The notes below the pieces were generated by a model. It saw only the letters and a program-made list of their open reading frames with translations. It was not told the DNA's origin and made no database searches. A stretch of DNA of 64,000 nt, from NCBI RefSeq assembly GCF_030247185.1, contig NC_080571.1, positions 9,086,001 through 9,150,000 of the forward strand. The letters run 5' to 3'. The stretch is from Malaya genurostris. Taxonomy: Eukaryota; Arthropoda; Insecta; Diptera; Culicidae. Each line of letters begins with the position of its first letter. The stretch's first letter is position 1. A program made the position numbers and the translations under genes. Of this stretch, positions 11,098 through 22,770 are shown in pieces.

Positions 11098-11773
11098 TTA
11101 ATAAATTTCTTTATTATCACCTTCCAAGTACTCTTCTCCTGCGGCAATAAATGCATGCCAATGCTTGATCCAATTTTCCATACAAGTTTTATAGGCCGCC
11201 GAAGGTATGGCCTTTAGTTCACGCAGCGAATTCTCTTTTATGGTCTCTATGGTCTCAAAAGCGTTCCCGCAATGGCAATTTGAATCTGGGGAAGAGGAAA
11301 CAGTCACACGGGGCCATATCTGGAGAGTACGGTGCTTGGTTGTAGATATTGGTTGAGTTTTTGGCCAAAAACTGCGACACAACCAACGCTTGAAATTCAG
11401 CTTTTTTGGCAGCCAGCCGAGAAGCGACGCGTTTCAAACCCAAAACATCAGTTAAAATGTGTTCGGTTGATCCATAAAAGATGCCCAACAACACAGCAAT
11501 CTCTCTAATCGGTACAGAACGATTTTGCAACACGATTTGCTTCGCCGATTCAATGTTTTCTTCAGTAACAGATGTTGTTGGGCGGCCAGGGATCTCATCA
11601 TGATCCAAGCTTGTACGACCACCTTTGAAGCGTTTATACCACTCGTATGCCTGTGTTTTTCCTAGACACGATTCACCAAAGGCCTTTTCTAACATTTTCA
11701 ACGTTTCGAAACACTTAAAACCATTTGCAACACAAAATTTGATGCACGCACGTTGTTCTCAATTTTCATCCAT
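11098..11773 (-). pseudogene. Internally deleted mariner (DD34D) transposase
   Basis: The minus strand starts with ATG at 11773 and reads MDEN, then a stop, then EQRACIKFCVANGFKC and EKAFGESCLGKTQAYEWYKRF, the typical mariner N-terminal helix-turn-helix region. It continues through GRPTTSVTEENI to RLAAKKAEFQA, then jumps straight to VVSQFLAKN and APYSPDMAPCDCFLFPRFK, the region after the second catalytic Asp. After a frameshift near 11270 the C-terminus (FETIETIKENSLRELKAIP, CMENWIKHWHAFIAAGEEY) ends at 11098. Total length is about 225 codons against roughly 345 in intact mariners. The catalytic core with the first and second Asp is missing. The element is dead; its terminal repeats were not located. 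Confidence 0.85.
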
Positions 11774-11924
11774 TATAAAAATCGCCACACGAAAATTTTT
11801 CAATTTATTTGTATAGACTCCAAACAAAAACTAATCGTACGATATGCGTCAAAATTTGACAGAATGTGTATAAAAGTGTTGCCAACGTTGAGAGAATAAA
11901 AGTTTACCGATTGGACAAGCGCGG

Positions 11925-12356
11925 GAATTTTAAAATGAAAATTCCGGTTCTTTTTTGATCATAAGGTAATTATTCAAACAATACAATTCATAACTACTGA
12001 ACTTCTCAAATGACACAATATTCCATTCGTACAGAAATTTACTGGCTCCGAGTGTAATTTGCACTCGGCTAGCAAGTGAGACTGTATGAATTAAAATGCA
12101 CGATTTACAAGCCAAGCAGATATGTGCTCCTGTGACTCAGTCGACTAACTGGTGTGCTTTGTGATCTAATGTTTTTCGATTCAAGTCGCGTTGTTGATGT
12201 CAATCTTTTGATTTTTATTCCTTTCGTTTTTAAGCCATGTAATTTTCAAATCACACAATTTTACATGTTCTTGAATATACATTTGTTTGAAATATAACGC
12301 TCCATTTATGTCCATCTGATAAGATGTAAAATCACAAGAATTTTTCGAACTGTGTA
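11925..12356 (+). repeat. MITE with tRNA-like core, copy 1 (diverged)
   Basis: Aligns by eye with the copies at 21220-21650, 30415-30799 and 36205-36602. Shared words include GACTGTATGAATT, AAGCCAAGCAGAT, GACTCAGTCGACTAAC, GATTCAAGTCGCG, CGCTCCATTTATG and GATGTAAAATCACA. The tRNA-like core (A box GTGACTCAGTCGA, B box GATTCAAGTCG) is weaker than in the other copies, so this is the oldest. Confidence 0.65.
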
Positions 12357-13019
12357 CGTATCGGGTGATTCATCTTGATGGTCAAATTTTGAAACATTTT
12401 CCCCGCAGTTCTACCGATATCTCATCAATAAAACGCTCAGTATTTTGTCCCAAAACAGCGTTTAGATTATTTCTGAAGAAGCGAACTTCTTAACATGGAT
12501 CCACGAAAATAGTCTTACATGGTCAAATGAAACCATCAAGACAGTAATTTAACTACACCAGCACGTTGCCCGTCGAACTGTTGTTGGCGAGTTGTGTCAT
12601 TGGTTTTATAAGAATCACAAGTCTGGTGAGTTAAATTTTACCATCCCTCACAAAAAAGTGTATCAAAACCATACTGCGGCCGTGCAAAGTCTGAACACGT
12701 ACGGGGGTCCTATTTAAATAGATTAATTTCGTCGCCAGACGTCTCAGAAATGTGTGGACAACATTAAAATATAGTGTATGACCCAAAGAGTCGTTTTCAT
12801 TCAATTTATAGTATCTGGTATTATAAAGCTCGACGTTTCATGCATTTCTTTTTTCTTTTTGGCATGAAAAAATTGATTTCGTTTTCAGTTCTAAGCTCCA
12901 GTTCTATTAATACAAAAATTGTCGAAGTAAAACAAAGAAAGAACACCGATTCTTGACTATACATGCATTTTTAAGACATTTGATATACAAAAATAAAGAA
13001 AGCCGCATTAATTCGAAAA
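12357..13019. other. No gene recognised
   Basis: AT-rich DNA with stop codons in all frames. The frame at 12774-12956 is short and featureless. Confidence 0.4.
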
Positions 13020-13535
13020 CCTGTTTTAATCCACCTAGTGGTGTAATGATGCCTTTCTCATATCACTCATACTATCATATATAATACTGTGGTATTCTTC
13101 AAAATAATTTTCTTCGATTCTTCAAAGAATAACCGAAATCGGTTTGTTTGACCGTCTACTGATGAAAACTATCAATTGGAGAAGATTTGAGGTCGATTTA
13201 GAAAATATTTGACGGTTTTTCGCCCTTTTCAGTGATGGTATGAACAATGAATTTCCGGGTGAAATTCAGGAATTACGTATGGGACCACAGGACCTTTCAT
13301 TTGAACCTAAGTTTGTGAAAATCTGTCGCGTCATCTATGAGAAAAGATAGAGAACATATATATTCAGGAATTCCGTATGGGACCACAAGACCTTTCATTT
13401 GAATCTAAGTTTGTGAAAATCGGCTGAACCATCTCCGAGAAAAGTTAGTGCAAAAAACGTTATATACACACAAACATTTTTCGTACTCCACGAACTGAGT
13501 CGAATGGTATATGAGAAAGGCAAAAATGGCCTAAA
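13020..13535 (-). repeat. Dispersed 'CCTTTCTC/CCACCTAGTGG' repeat, copy 2
   Basis: Starts CTGTTTTAATCCACCTAGTG followed by GTGTAATGATGCCTTTCTC, and ends TATGAGAAAGGCAAAAATGG. Inside, a unit of about 102 bp (ATTCAGGAATT, TATGGGACCACA, CCTTTCATTTGAA, TTTGTGAAAATC) occurs twice in tandem at 13264 and 13366. Non-coding. Confidence 0.75.
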
Positions 13536-14270
13536 AATCTATGAATCTATCTGTATGAAAACCATTGAAAAAGACTTTTTGACAAAGTAATTTTTTTCAA
13601 ATTGAGGAAAGTGTTCTCAACCGAGATGTGTGCTTAAAATTTCCTGGTAAAGTAACACATACGCAAGTTGATTTACCAGCAATATTCTTTTCAATACACC
13701 GATACGATTCGGTGGATTGATTGTCTATCAAACGTAACTACTTGGTTACAATGAGATGATTAGCTGGCTCGTGGATCTTGTAATCGAACATGATATGAAA
13801 GTAATTTACGAAAGAAACTTTTGGATTAGTAGAATTTTTTGTTATAAATTTCAAATTTTACAGCACGAATTTTGACAACGTTATTCAGGTCTCTATCATA
13901 GCAATGAAATAACAAACCAAACAGTGAATTTTTTAACTTTGACATATGTTACGTATCACGAATAAACTTTCAGAACAAACAAATGCGGAAAACTTGACAA
14001 ACAAATCACTCTTCAGTTCGGTAGGGAAAAACGAGTTTATCCACTTGTCAGTTATGTTATCGACTATTGCGGAATATTAGACCCACAGTGTGCTACAATC
14101 AAAAATTAATCAGGTGCTGTAGTACCTATTGATATGTCCAAGGACATAAACCGTTCCAACACGTCGGAACTCCGGCCAATAAAAAAAATAAATTGGGCCA
14201 TCGTCAAGCGGAACTTCAACAAGACTAAAAGATAGTGTTTCGCGAGATTCAGTTCAAGTCAAAAAGATGT
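13536..14270. other. No gene recognised
   Basis: AT-rich, only short frames, nothing recognisable. Confidence 0.4.
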
Positions 14271-15472
14271 ACGCAAAATGTCTTTGTGTGTGTTATTTTT
14301 GAGCACTAATTTTTCTCAGAAATGGATGAACTGATTTTCACAAACATAAATTCAAACGAAAAGTCTTTTGATCCCATACCAAATAACTGAATTTCATCTG
14401 GATCAGACTTTCGTTTCCGGGATTACAGAGTTAAGCCACAAAGTAAACAACGTTAAAAATAAGTTGGAAACGTTACTCAAAACTATTCGAATCGGTAGTG
14501 ATTTTCAGTAGATGGGCAAACAAACCGAATCCGGCTATACTCGTTCTCGGTTTCCGACTTCGGAAGCCTAGAAATACACAAAAATGCAGTGGCGTCTCGT
14601 CCTCATGTGCACCTCGTGTACTGCACAACCGGTCGATTTCAAGGAATGAACTGCGTCCCCAATCCGATCCAAATTCAACTATTTTTCTGGAATCTTTATT
14701 TATTCGATGAAAGCAGGTTGGACCGCGCCGAAATTAAGTGTATTTACACGCATCTCAGATACATCAGACATAAAATTACAAGTATCTGTTGTCGCTCTGT
14801 TAGTGTCTTTTCCGTGCGCATGAGTTACTGCACAGATTCAAGAAGAGCAAAAATTACTCAGCGCAGCCCTGAGATTTGTTTGTTTAAAAAAAAATTCCAT
14901 TCGAAAGTATATCGTTATCTTATTCTATTGAAAACAACAAGTGAATCTCCATTCCTCAATTTGTTTTCACTTACTACGGACTGTTACACCTGCTATCATA
15001 CCACATAAGCAGTTCACAACTAGTCAGTTTTGTCACGAGACGCCACTGCAAAAATGGGTTTCACTCACTTTCCTCAGAAATATCTTGACCGATATTCACA
15101 AAAATAAGTTCAAATGCAATCTTATGGTCCCATACAAAACTCTCAAATTTTGTTCGGATCCGACTTCCGGCTCCGGAATTACACGATGATAAGTGTTTGA
15201 AATATTTAAACCGTCGTTCAAAGTATGAAGCTAAAATCGTATAAAGTCTTTTAAATTTGACTAAAAACTAATAGGTTCTGTTAGTTGATGGCAATACGAA
15301 CCGACTTCGATTCCCGGATGTTTTAGTTTATACTAGTTTGTACATAAACAACCTTTTTTTCTGTTTTCTTCCAAGAATAAACAATTTTTTTTTATGCATA
15401 CCACTTTATTATATTTATATAAGAGTACGAATAACATGAGAAAGGTATCATTCCTCCACTAGGTAGACTAGA
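14271..15472 (+). repeat. Dispersed 'CCTTTCTC/CCACCTAGTGG' repeat, copy 3, interrupted
   Basis: Typical family words flank a hAT insertion. To the left are TTTTTCTCAGAAATGGATGA, AATTTCATCTGGATCAGACT and CCGGGATTACAGAG. To the right are TTTCCTCAGAAATATCTTGA, GATCCGACTTCCGG and the terminal ATGAGAAAGGTATCATTCCT, CCACTAGGTAGA. Removing 14587-15048 and one target copy joins the two halves cleanly. Confidence 0.7.
14587..15048. mobile_element. Non-autonomous hAT element, 462 bp
   Basis: Terminal inverted repeats read CAGTGGCGTCTCGT at the left and ACGAGACGCCACTG at the right, 14 of 14 complementary. The element is bounded by a perfect 8-bp direct duplication, CAAAAATG, at 14579-14586 and 15049-15056. 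An 8-bp duplication with ends beginning CAG is the hallmark of the hAT superfamily. There is no transposase coding; the frames inside are chance. It would need a transposase in trans. It is inserted in a dispersed repeat (14271-15472), so it is younger than that copy. Confidence 0.92.
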
Positions 15473-16135
15473 ACTGGCTTTTGTGTATTGTATCTAATTG
15501 GTGTATGACTTGCATTCATCGGATTGACAGTCTCCAGTCGTTTCATATATTACTGTCACTTGCCTCGTGAGGTCTGTTTTATTCATCATCGGTACATAGT
15601 CTTCCAAAAACAAGTTGTCATCTCATCTAATTATTAAAAAATTCAAAGTAAGATACCTTCGGGAATGGGCAGTTTTCTAATTTATAAATATACTTTCCCC
15701 TAAGCAAAAACAGTCTGACGTTCATCATCGGATGGAAAAATAAACCAACTGTTTATTATCAATGGTTATCAATTATTCATATTTATGGTATAACGACGTT
15801 TCGAGTAATTGGGGGAGCCTACGAATACTGTTGAAATTGGAAATAAATTTCATTAATGAATTACGGTACCCCGCATTGCTTATGTTAAAAATTTCCATTG
15901 CAAACTGATGTTCCTTATCTTCTATTCTTCGATCTTTAAAACTTGCGCTAATAATCGGCTATAGAAACGTTCCAACAGAATTTAGCACCTTTACAACCCA
16001 ATTGAATGCTGGCTAATTTTAAGATTTCCGCGTTTTGTCCTTCCCTCTCGCGGTCTCGCATTCGAAACCGAGCACGAAGGTGAGATTATGTGAATCATTG
16101 TTTAATTACCGAGTATTATTTTTCGTCCCTTGCAG
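15473..16135. other. Non-coding DNA upstream of the Nup88 exon
   Basis: No recognisable coding until the exon at 16136. The last 56 bases (16080-16135) could be a short intron: GTGAGATTATG, then a pyrimidine-rich TATTTTTCGTCCCTTGCAG. In that case a small upstream exon would end CCGAGCACGAAG near 16079. No clear acceptor for such an exon is visible, so a distant upstream exon is equally possible. Confidence 0.4.
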
Positions 16136-16305
16136 ATGCTAATTCCATCGGCCTCGCAAAACTTTACCGTCGAGAAGATCCTGCCATCGACGGAGACCAC
16201 TTTCCTGGCCCTAAGTGGCCCTCGAGGACTTACGATCCTGGAGCTGCCTCGCCGCTGGGGACACAATGGGCAGTACCAGAACGGGAAAGAGTGTATCATT
16301 TGTCG
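16136..16305 (+). CDS. Nup88 (members only) internal exon, 170 bp
   Basis: One exon of a nuclear-pore protein. The acceptor is CGTCCCTTGCAG ending at 16135 and the donor TGTCG|GTAAGT at 16305/16306. It reads in frame from 16136 for 56 codons plus 2 nt, ending ECIICR. The segment LALSGPRGLTILELPRRWG followed by a GKxxxxC pattern corresponds, from memory, to VALIGIKGLMVLELPKRWG in human Nup88, including the diagnostic G-L-x-x-L-E-L-P-x-R-W-G run. Nup88 has an N-terminal beta-propeller that binds Nup98 and tethers Nup214 on the cytoplasmic face of the pore; fly mbo limits CRM1-dependent export. The preceding and following exons were not found, so long introns probably flank it. The ATG at the exon start is probably internal rather than the initiator. 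Confidence 0.75.
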
Positions 16306-18504
16306 GTAAGTCCTCGTTCAAAGGAATGATAATTTACTCGCAATCGCTGAAACGATTGTGGTAAAAATGGCGAAAACGCGAAGCGTTGGGATTAAACTTT
16401 GTGCAACGATAGCGCCCGGGTAGCGTAAACTACGAACAGGGTTTAAGAAAATTGGTTGAATTTCCATAAAATAGCAATAATATTAACACCGAGTTGACTT
16501 TCGGCGACACACCCGAATTATATAACTGGTCGCAACGTACCGAACTCTAATAAACTGCTCGAAAGTAGCTTCCAGCAATTGACATGAGCCAAAGTTGTCA
16601 CGAGTCAAAATCAAACGAGAAACAGCCAAACTAAAACAAAGCTCATAGTATCTGAAGGAAAAAAGCAGTCAAATTCCACTGGAGCACAAAAACGTTCATC
16701 TAAATTTCATTTGATTTAATTTTAATTAGATTTTGTGTTTAACTAGCAAAATCTACACTTGCTCAATCTGACTTTCTCTCGTTGGCTTTCGACACATGCT
16801 TCCTCGTTGGGGCCAAAATCTTTCGAAGCACACATCCGATGCCGGAGCTTATGAGCTTCCGATTTTCCACCGGCACTAAAAAACTCATTTTGTCGAAGCT
16901 TCCAACAGCACTTCCCATCCGAAAACACTTCCTTCCCGGTGTTCCCTCGCTCACCCCCGTAGCGACAGCATCATTCGAAATGTTTTATAAGTTAGAATTG
17001 TTTTCCAGCCAAACTTCACTCCCTCCCACTTTCCAACAACAACGACCAAACGAATTAGAAGATTTTTCCCGGGCAATGGAAATGGGAGAAAGACATCATA
17101 TATTAGCTTCGGCTTCACTTCACACCACGACCATGGGGCTGTCATCGCATGTCATATAGATATGGAAAGCAATGTTCAGTCTATTAAGAAAGTAGCTAAG
17201 GCCACGCGCGAAAAACGAGTGATTATTTGACTTTGGTGGAAATTTGAAATTTGCTCGGCTGCAGCCGGAGGCACCGTGGAATGTGGGCTTTGGGATTGGT
17301 GGGGGAAATAAAAATATTACAATCATGAACACTTAGAAACACACCCACACCCCGAATGATCGCATCGTTCTCCTCATGACACAGTAATATGTAACTATTC
17401 TCCATCGAAACGCGACTGCAAGTTCATAAACCGAAATACCAAAAACTCCCCAGCATACAATAGATTCATACAATACGAATGGTATTTGGTGAGATTTGGA
17501 GGCATTTAATGAGTATGGAAACGGCACCAACCGGGATGCAAAAGAGCATTTGGCGTTTCTAAATAAAGTAAATAAATAAACATACAGAATTTCGCTCGAG
17601 TAACCAAAGCCACTGGGGATGGGGGAAGACCGTCGAAATGCAGTCTGAAACTAATGATGATATCGAGTGTGGGCTGGTTGTGTAGTTTGTGGCGAAGTAG
17701 CGAAGTGGATTTAAAGTTTTTATATATATTCGAGTAAAACAAGCTCGGAGAAATCTCTCCACCCTACCCCCGGTGCGATCTGAAGCAGACAGCAGGGGAA
17801 CGGTAGGAATAGAATTTATTTCCAGCGCATATCAAACTGCAAAATAGGAACTGCTGCATTGCTATTATTAAAAGATTATAAGAGGCTGGGAATGGTATTT
17901 CGGTGTTCGAGTGCGAAAAATCATCACCCGGAGCTTTCGCACACTGGGGAAATCGGGACGGAATATGATTCCATTGTTGAGTATGATTTTTCAATATCTT
18001 TTATTGTTGAAAGATAAATAGCGTGCGGTAATTCTCAGTTTTATTTGGATACAGGTGCGACTAATTTATGTTGTTTTTAAATCAAAGCTAGCGTTTTGGT
18101 CAATTGGTTTCTCGACAAAACATTTATTTTGCGTTAAAGACCAACGTTTTGAAGGCTAACTGCTCAGTGCTTCGTTTAAGTCGATGTGGTGGTGGTAAGT
18201 GCTTGATGTATAAACAATCATTTATTTTAAATGTTATTCCACACTGGACGAAAAATGTTTTGAGTCGTTTTACCCTGAAGATGAAGGTATAACTTTCGAA
18301 ACGTCAGGGCGAGAAATCAATTGACAAAAATGCTATCTTTGATTTCAAAATAAAAAGTAATCTCTGACGAATCCTCTGGTGAGAGAACGCCAAAGCTGAA
18401 GTGACCATAAGTTTAAGAGGTTGTTGTCAGTTTCATTTTTTGCAACGAAAATTTTCATCGAGTGACCAAAGATATAGGTGGTCGATCGTTGTCATGATAG
18501 AAAA
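16306..18504. other. Unique intronic DNA after the Nup88 exon
   Basis: Follows the gtaagt donor at 16306. The 126-aa plus-strand frame at 16782-17159 has no recognisable domain and is mirrored by frames on the other strand, so I do not call it coding. GC content is higher than in the repeats, in keeping with single-copy intron. Confidence 0.5.
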
Positions 18505-19635
18505 AGACTGTTTTTGCCTTTCTCTATAGAAAGGTATTAGAATTGCTGGAAAACCCGACTTTCGAACGAAGCCTCGGAGACCCATAGTGTTATATACCAT
18601 TCGACTCAGTTCGACGAGATCGGAATGTGTGTATGTGTGTGTACTTTTCGAAGATATTTTTGCCGCTCAATTTTCTTAGAGATGGCTGAACCGGTTTTAA
18701 CAAACTTAGGCTTGTATGAAAGCTATTGTCGGGCCATTGATCAAGTTCGAGGATCAAATGGTTGTGACTTTTGGTTCTGGAGAAATGATGGTATAAATGA
18801 TGTAACCGACAAAACGTGTTGTTTTTTACCGCGCAAGTTTCTCGGAGATGGCAGAACCGATTTTAACAAGTCTAGGCCCGTTCGAAAGCTATTATTAGGC
18901 CACTGATCAAGTTCGAAGATCAAATGGCTGTGACTTTTGGTTCCGGAGATATGATGGTATAAGTGACGTAACCGACAAAACGCGTTGATTGTTTACCGCG
19001 CAAATTTCTCGGAGATGGCTTAACCGATTTTAACACGCTTAGACTCATTTGAAGGCTACTATTGGGCCATTGATCAAGTTCGAATATCAAATGGCTGTGA
19101 TGGTTCCAGAGATATGATGGTATAAGTGACGTAACCGACAAAACACGTTGATTCGATCTTGAAAAATTACTATGAGATTTCCTGAATTAAATTTTTTTTA
19201 TGTCAAACGTCTTGAAATTGCATGAAACGTAGAAATTTAGTGTCATCTTAAAAAGAATTTTATTTTTAAATCGACTTTCTGGGACTTAGAAACGTTTTGA
19301 GAAAGTCAATTTTCCGAAAAAAAATTTTTTTCAAGATGACACTAAATCTTGACGTTTTAGGCGATTATAAGACTATTGGCATCAAAAAAATTTTTTCGGT
19401 TTCGGAAATTCCATGTGCCACCCCTCCCCTATGGTGATTTTTCAAGATCTATGAAAATTCCACTAAGTAGACTAAGAAGGGTTCTTTTAGATTAGCAAAA
19501 TTTTTCTCAAAGTTAAAAATCAAAATCTAAAATGAGCCCAAATTAGTGTCAGAAATTATTTTATAAAAAGATTTAAAAAAATCATGAGACTATTTTGAAG
19601 AAAGAGAAAGGCATTATCACACCACTAGGTGGATT
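18505..19635 (+). repeat. Dispersed 'CCTTTCTC/CCACCTAGTGG' repeat, copy 4, with tandem units
   Basis: Starts TTTTTGCCTTTCTCTATAGA and ends AGAGAAAGGCATTATCACAC followed by CACTAGGTGGATTAAAA. Between them lie ATACCATTCGACTCAGTTCG, a TG/TATG run at 18621-18643 and three tandem units (18669-19150). A smaller inverted repeat (ATTTAGTGTCATCTT at 19238 and AAGATGACACTAAAT at 19333) lies near its right side. Non-coding. Confidence 0.8.
18669..19150 (+). repeat. Tandem array, three ~167-bp units
   Basis: The phrase GAGATGGCTGAACCG or a close variant recurs with spacings of 166 and 167 bp (gatgg at 18681, 18847, 19014). Each unit continues with TTTTAAC, a GGCCAYTGATCAAGTTCGA block, ATCAAATGG, GAGAAATGATGGTATAA or similar, and GTAACCGACAAAAC. 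Single units of the same sequence occur at 6480-6580 and, inverted, at 40540-40910. Confidence 0.85.
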
Positions 19636-20600
19636 AAAAGGGTTTTTTTAATTAATTTCGGCCTGTGATGTGGGTTGATCTTGTATCACAATTGTTTTCT
19701 CTTCATGTTGTTGTCAACAGCCCATTCTATTCGCTAAATAATATTTTCTCGAAATATGGGCAGTTTTTGTTACTTTTTTGGAATTATTTTCAGATATTGA
19801 TGTTTTCAGTGACTTTCCTTCAATTCAATCGAAATCCACAAATTGATTTTTTACGTATCCAAGGTTGTAGGCCGTCTTTAAATTTGTGTATGCAATACTT
19901 TGAGGTTTTCTGCAACCACCCATGTGGTGTACCAGCGGTTTTCTGTAATACATGGTTTGAATTGATCTACTAATACCTTCGACAGCCCACCGTCCGCGTA
20001 TATCATGTTCAACGTCAAATTTGTTGAAATGAAATTTAGTCAACTAATTCGTACACTGGTGTTCTTCCCACCTTTCAAACAATTTTCTAACATTATTCGA
20101 ATTAACTCACGTAGTGAAGTCATTTTTTAACTCTCCATATGAAATGAATTGCTGTCTATAACGATTATGCATCAGTTGTCGGAACAGCTAGAAAACCAAA
20201 AGGGGCTATACCTGGGTTGAATGGCGGGTGAGGCAACACTTCACATTTCAGTGTTTGAAGATAAATAAAAGCTCGTTAGTTTCCGATCGCTTCTGTCGTA
20301 AAGATAGGTTCAAACGCGTTAATGGTAGAGTTCTTTTGTGTTTCTCTCGGAATCTTTTTTTAACTCATAATAAACGACAATCTCCTGGTCTCAATGCATA
20401 GAATAACCTTGGATATTGAGCTTCGATATTTATGATGTTGCAACCTTAGGTAACTCCTCGATTTTCGACGTTTGAAATTCTCGCAAGAGACTCATTTTTC
20501 ATCACAATACGAGTTGAAACCAATCTTTTAATTTTGTCTTTCAGCGTAATCCACAATGAGTAGCACACCTTTTCTTTCATTATTATGACACACAAAACAT
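19636..20600. other. No gene recognised
   Basis: AT-rich DNA. The minus-strand frame at 19825-20043 and the plus-strand frame at 19665-19973 overlap and show no known domain. They may be part of the older element that includes the transposase remnant at 20730-21000. Confidence 0.4.
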
Positions 20601-20729
20601 TGTTCTAAGATTTGAGGGCGTAAGACTCCATTTATATTTGGCAATTGTGTTTGTCCACAAAGTGTTCTAATTTTGGTATTTTTTGATCCGCTGATTCTGG
20701 TTTTGGACCAAAATTTGGTTTTGAAAAAT

Positions 20730-21000
20730 CAATTCATGACAACTAGTTTTTGAATACGATTTCTGACATATGGCCACGTACGAACGCCATACGGTCGGTC
20801 TAATTTTTGATTACTTTCTCGCTCGAAACGGGCTGTAGTTCAATGATAACACGCCTATTATTGTCCTCCAAATTGTTGGGCTTATTTTCCTATACTAGTG
20901 ACTTAATATAGCCCCTCAAAAATAATCAGGAGGAGTCGGTTCACATGATCTAAGCGACACATTTATGGAGCCTAAACTTGAGATGACACCCGACAAATTT
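20730..21000 (-). pseudogene. Decayed DDE transposase C-terminus (Tc1/mariner-like)
   Basis: On the minus strand, from about 20960 to 20750, the words RSCEPTPPDYF, GAI, DNNRRVI-like and HMSEIVFKN can be read across frames. They fit the end of a multi-copy insect transposase family with the pattern SxDLTPLDYFLWGYVK, EDNIRRVI and MPEIIFK. Stops and frameshifts are frequent. Only the region after the last catalytic residue is recognisable. No terminal repeats were assigned. Confidence 0.5.
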
Positions 21001-21219
21001 CACGTTCTGTAGACCGTCCAAGAACGCCAACGCTTGAAATATTTCGCAGACTGATGAACGTATATTTTTTAATTGTGTAAAATCTATTTTTGGCGATAGT
21101 ACAAACTATGCAGTTATGGTCGAGCAAGCCAAAGCTTCATCACTAGCGAAACGGTAAAAAAGGAAATATACCGTGAAGAATGTCTAAAAGGGCGATTGAT
21201 ACCACACCTACACTGCCAA

Positions 21220-21650
21220 AAAAATTTGAATTTTACAGGTGACTCAATCCGTCATACGATGTAATTCATAAAGACCTAATTTGTCAAATGACGGAAAATT
21301 TTATTTGTTATGACTTAATGTTAGATGAGCTTGAATTTTACTGGTTTCAACTGTAACTTCCGTTCTGCTAGCAGGTGCGACTGTATGAATTTAATGCACC
21401 GTTTACCAGCCAAGCAGATGCATGCTTCTGTGGCTCAGTTGATTAACAGACGTACTTGCGATCCAATGATTCTCGGTTGAAGTCGCGGCGGTTGCTATCA
21501 GTATTATATTTTTTTTTATTTCAATGAATTTCATGTCATGGAGTTTTAGACACAATATTAAATGTTCTTCCACGTAAATTTGCGTGAGCTGCGACGCTCC
21601 ATTTATGTGCATCTAATAAGATGTAAAATCACAGAATTTTTTTTAAGTGT
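21220..21650 (+). repeat. MITE with tRNA-like core, copy 2
   Basis: Outer parts carry AATTTGAATTTTACAGGTGA at the left and GATGTAAAATCACAGAATTT at the right, partly inverted. The middle holds a tRNA-like segment at about 21428-21493: A box TGGCTCAGTTG and B box GGTTGAAGTC, followed by GCGG. About 390-430 bp, non-coding. It lies only some 40 bp from the large palindrome at 21691. Confidence 0.75.
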
Positions 21651-22371
21651 GCATCTAAATCGGTTGTAGAAAAGTCTGCATAGATCCCAATGCACAGTGG
21701 TCCGGATCCACAATTTAGGGGGACAAAAACATTTGTGGCTTAGCCTTATACTTTAGAGCTATGATGTCTTCGGAACAAATGGTCAGTGGAAGATAAGCCA
21801 TATTTTGAAGCATATGGTATTAGGGTGGTTCTAATTATTAGGGTGATCCAAAAATTATTTTCCGTATGTGTTGAGATAGAGGACTGCGTCCTTCGGCAAA
21901 ATTGTAGGAAAACTTATATCAAGCAATTTTGTCGAAAACACTATTGTAGTATCTCTAACGGTTTTAGTGTTACAGCTATTTTAATAGATCAACTTAGGGT
22001 GTTCCTAAAAAAATCAGATTTTTTGCTCTAGCTTTCTTAATATTCACTTCTCGATTTTGGTGTCTTTGAATATCTTTTAGAGTTTGTTGAAACCAATTTT
22101 TTCATGACTAGCGCATTCAGGTAGCGTTTTCTGAACCGAAGTTATGAGTAAAACTAGTTCAAAAACAGATCATTTTTAAACTGCTATATCTAACATTGGA
22201 GCAAACGAAAAAATAATCGGTTTCTTTCATTTGATAGAAAATACTTTCGAGCATGTTTATAGAAAAAATGGCGGAGGCGATATTTTTTAAAATTTGTTTA
22301 ATTGTGTTCAAACATAGGGTTTTTTCATTGAAAAATGCTCTTTCATGTAAGACATTTATTAGCTATACATA

Positions 22372-22770
22372 TTAAAATAAGGTATTGCTGTCTTCTAGTG
22401 TGTTAAAATTGAAAATGTGTAATTCAGCTGCATAATCGGGAAGATGGAGTACACTCACGTTGGTTGTTACTCTATTCGATAATGCTATTACAGGATCAGA
22501 CGTTAAAAGAAATCGTTTGAATACATCCTCTAGATTCACTAAACGATTGAAGTTCTGCGGATGGAACTGCCTATACTTGCGAATTGATTTATTTCGACTC
22601 TCTTGCGCTTCCTTACTGTACATACCAATAGGAAGCAAAGCATGTTTTATAATTGCAGTCCCATGCACCAGAAGTTTATGCACGGTTGGCGACAGAGCAT
22701 ACCATCCATACAGCTCCACAAAACGAATTCTTGTTTGTTCCGCAAAATTCCAAATTGATATTTGTTTGGA
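22372..22770 (-). pseudogene. Transposon-associated protein, C-terminal fragment (left copy)
   Basis: Reading down from about 22760 the minus strand encodes ELYGWYALSPTVHKLLVHG, HALLPIGMYSKEAQESRNK, SIRKYRQFHPQNFNRL, EDVFKRFLLTSDPVIAL, and ends at 22372. From memory, the pattern WYxMSPTxHKxLIHG, ALLPIGxxSEEAQExRNK, LLLTSDP is widespread as multi-copy uncharacterised frames in arthropod genomes, which suggests a DNA-transposon protein. I cannot assign a superfamily. A stop at about 22770 cuts the frame upstream. The last 252 bp lie within the palindrome arm and are duplicated at 23116-23367. Confidence 0.55.

Noticed and set aside
16782..17159. 126-codon plus-strand frame after the Nup88 exon as a coding exon
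   Set aside because: No Nup88-like sequence, no domain, no flanking splice pair in phase, and open antisense frames in the same place.
21786..22031. 81-codon frame repeated at 23705-23950 as a conserved protein
   Set aside because: The duplication is simply the palindrome arm. The frame is downstream of the transposon coding fragment and is likely untranslated.
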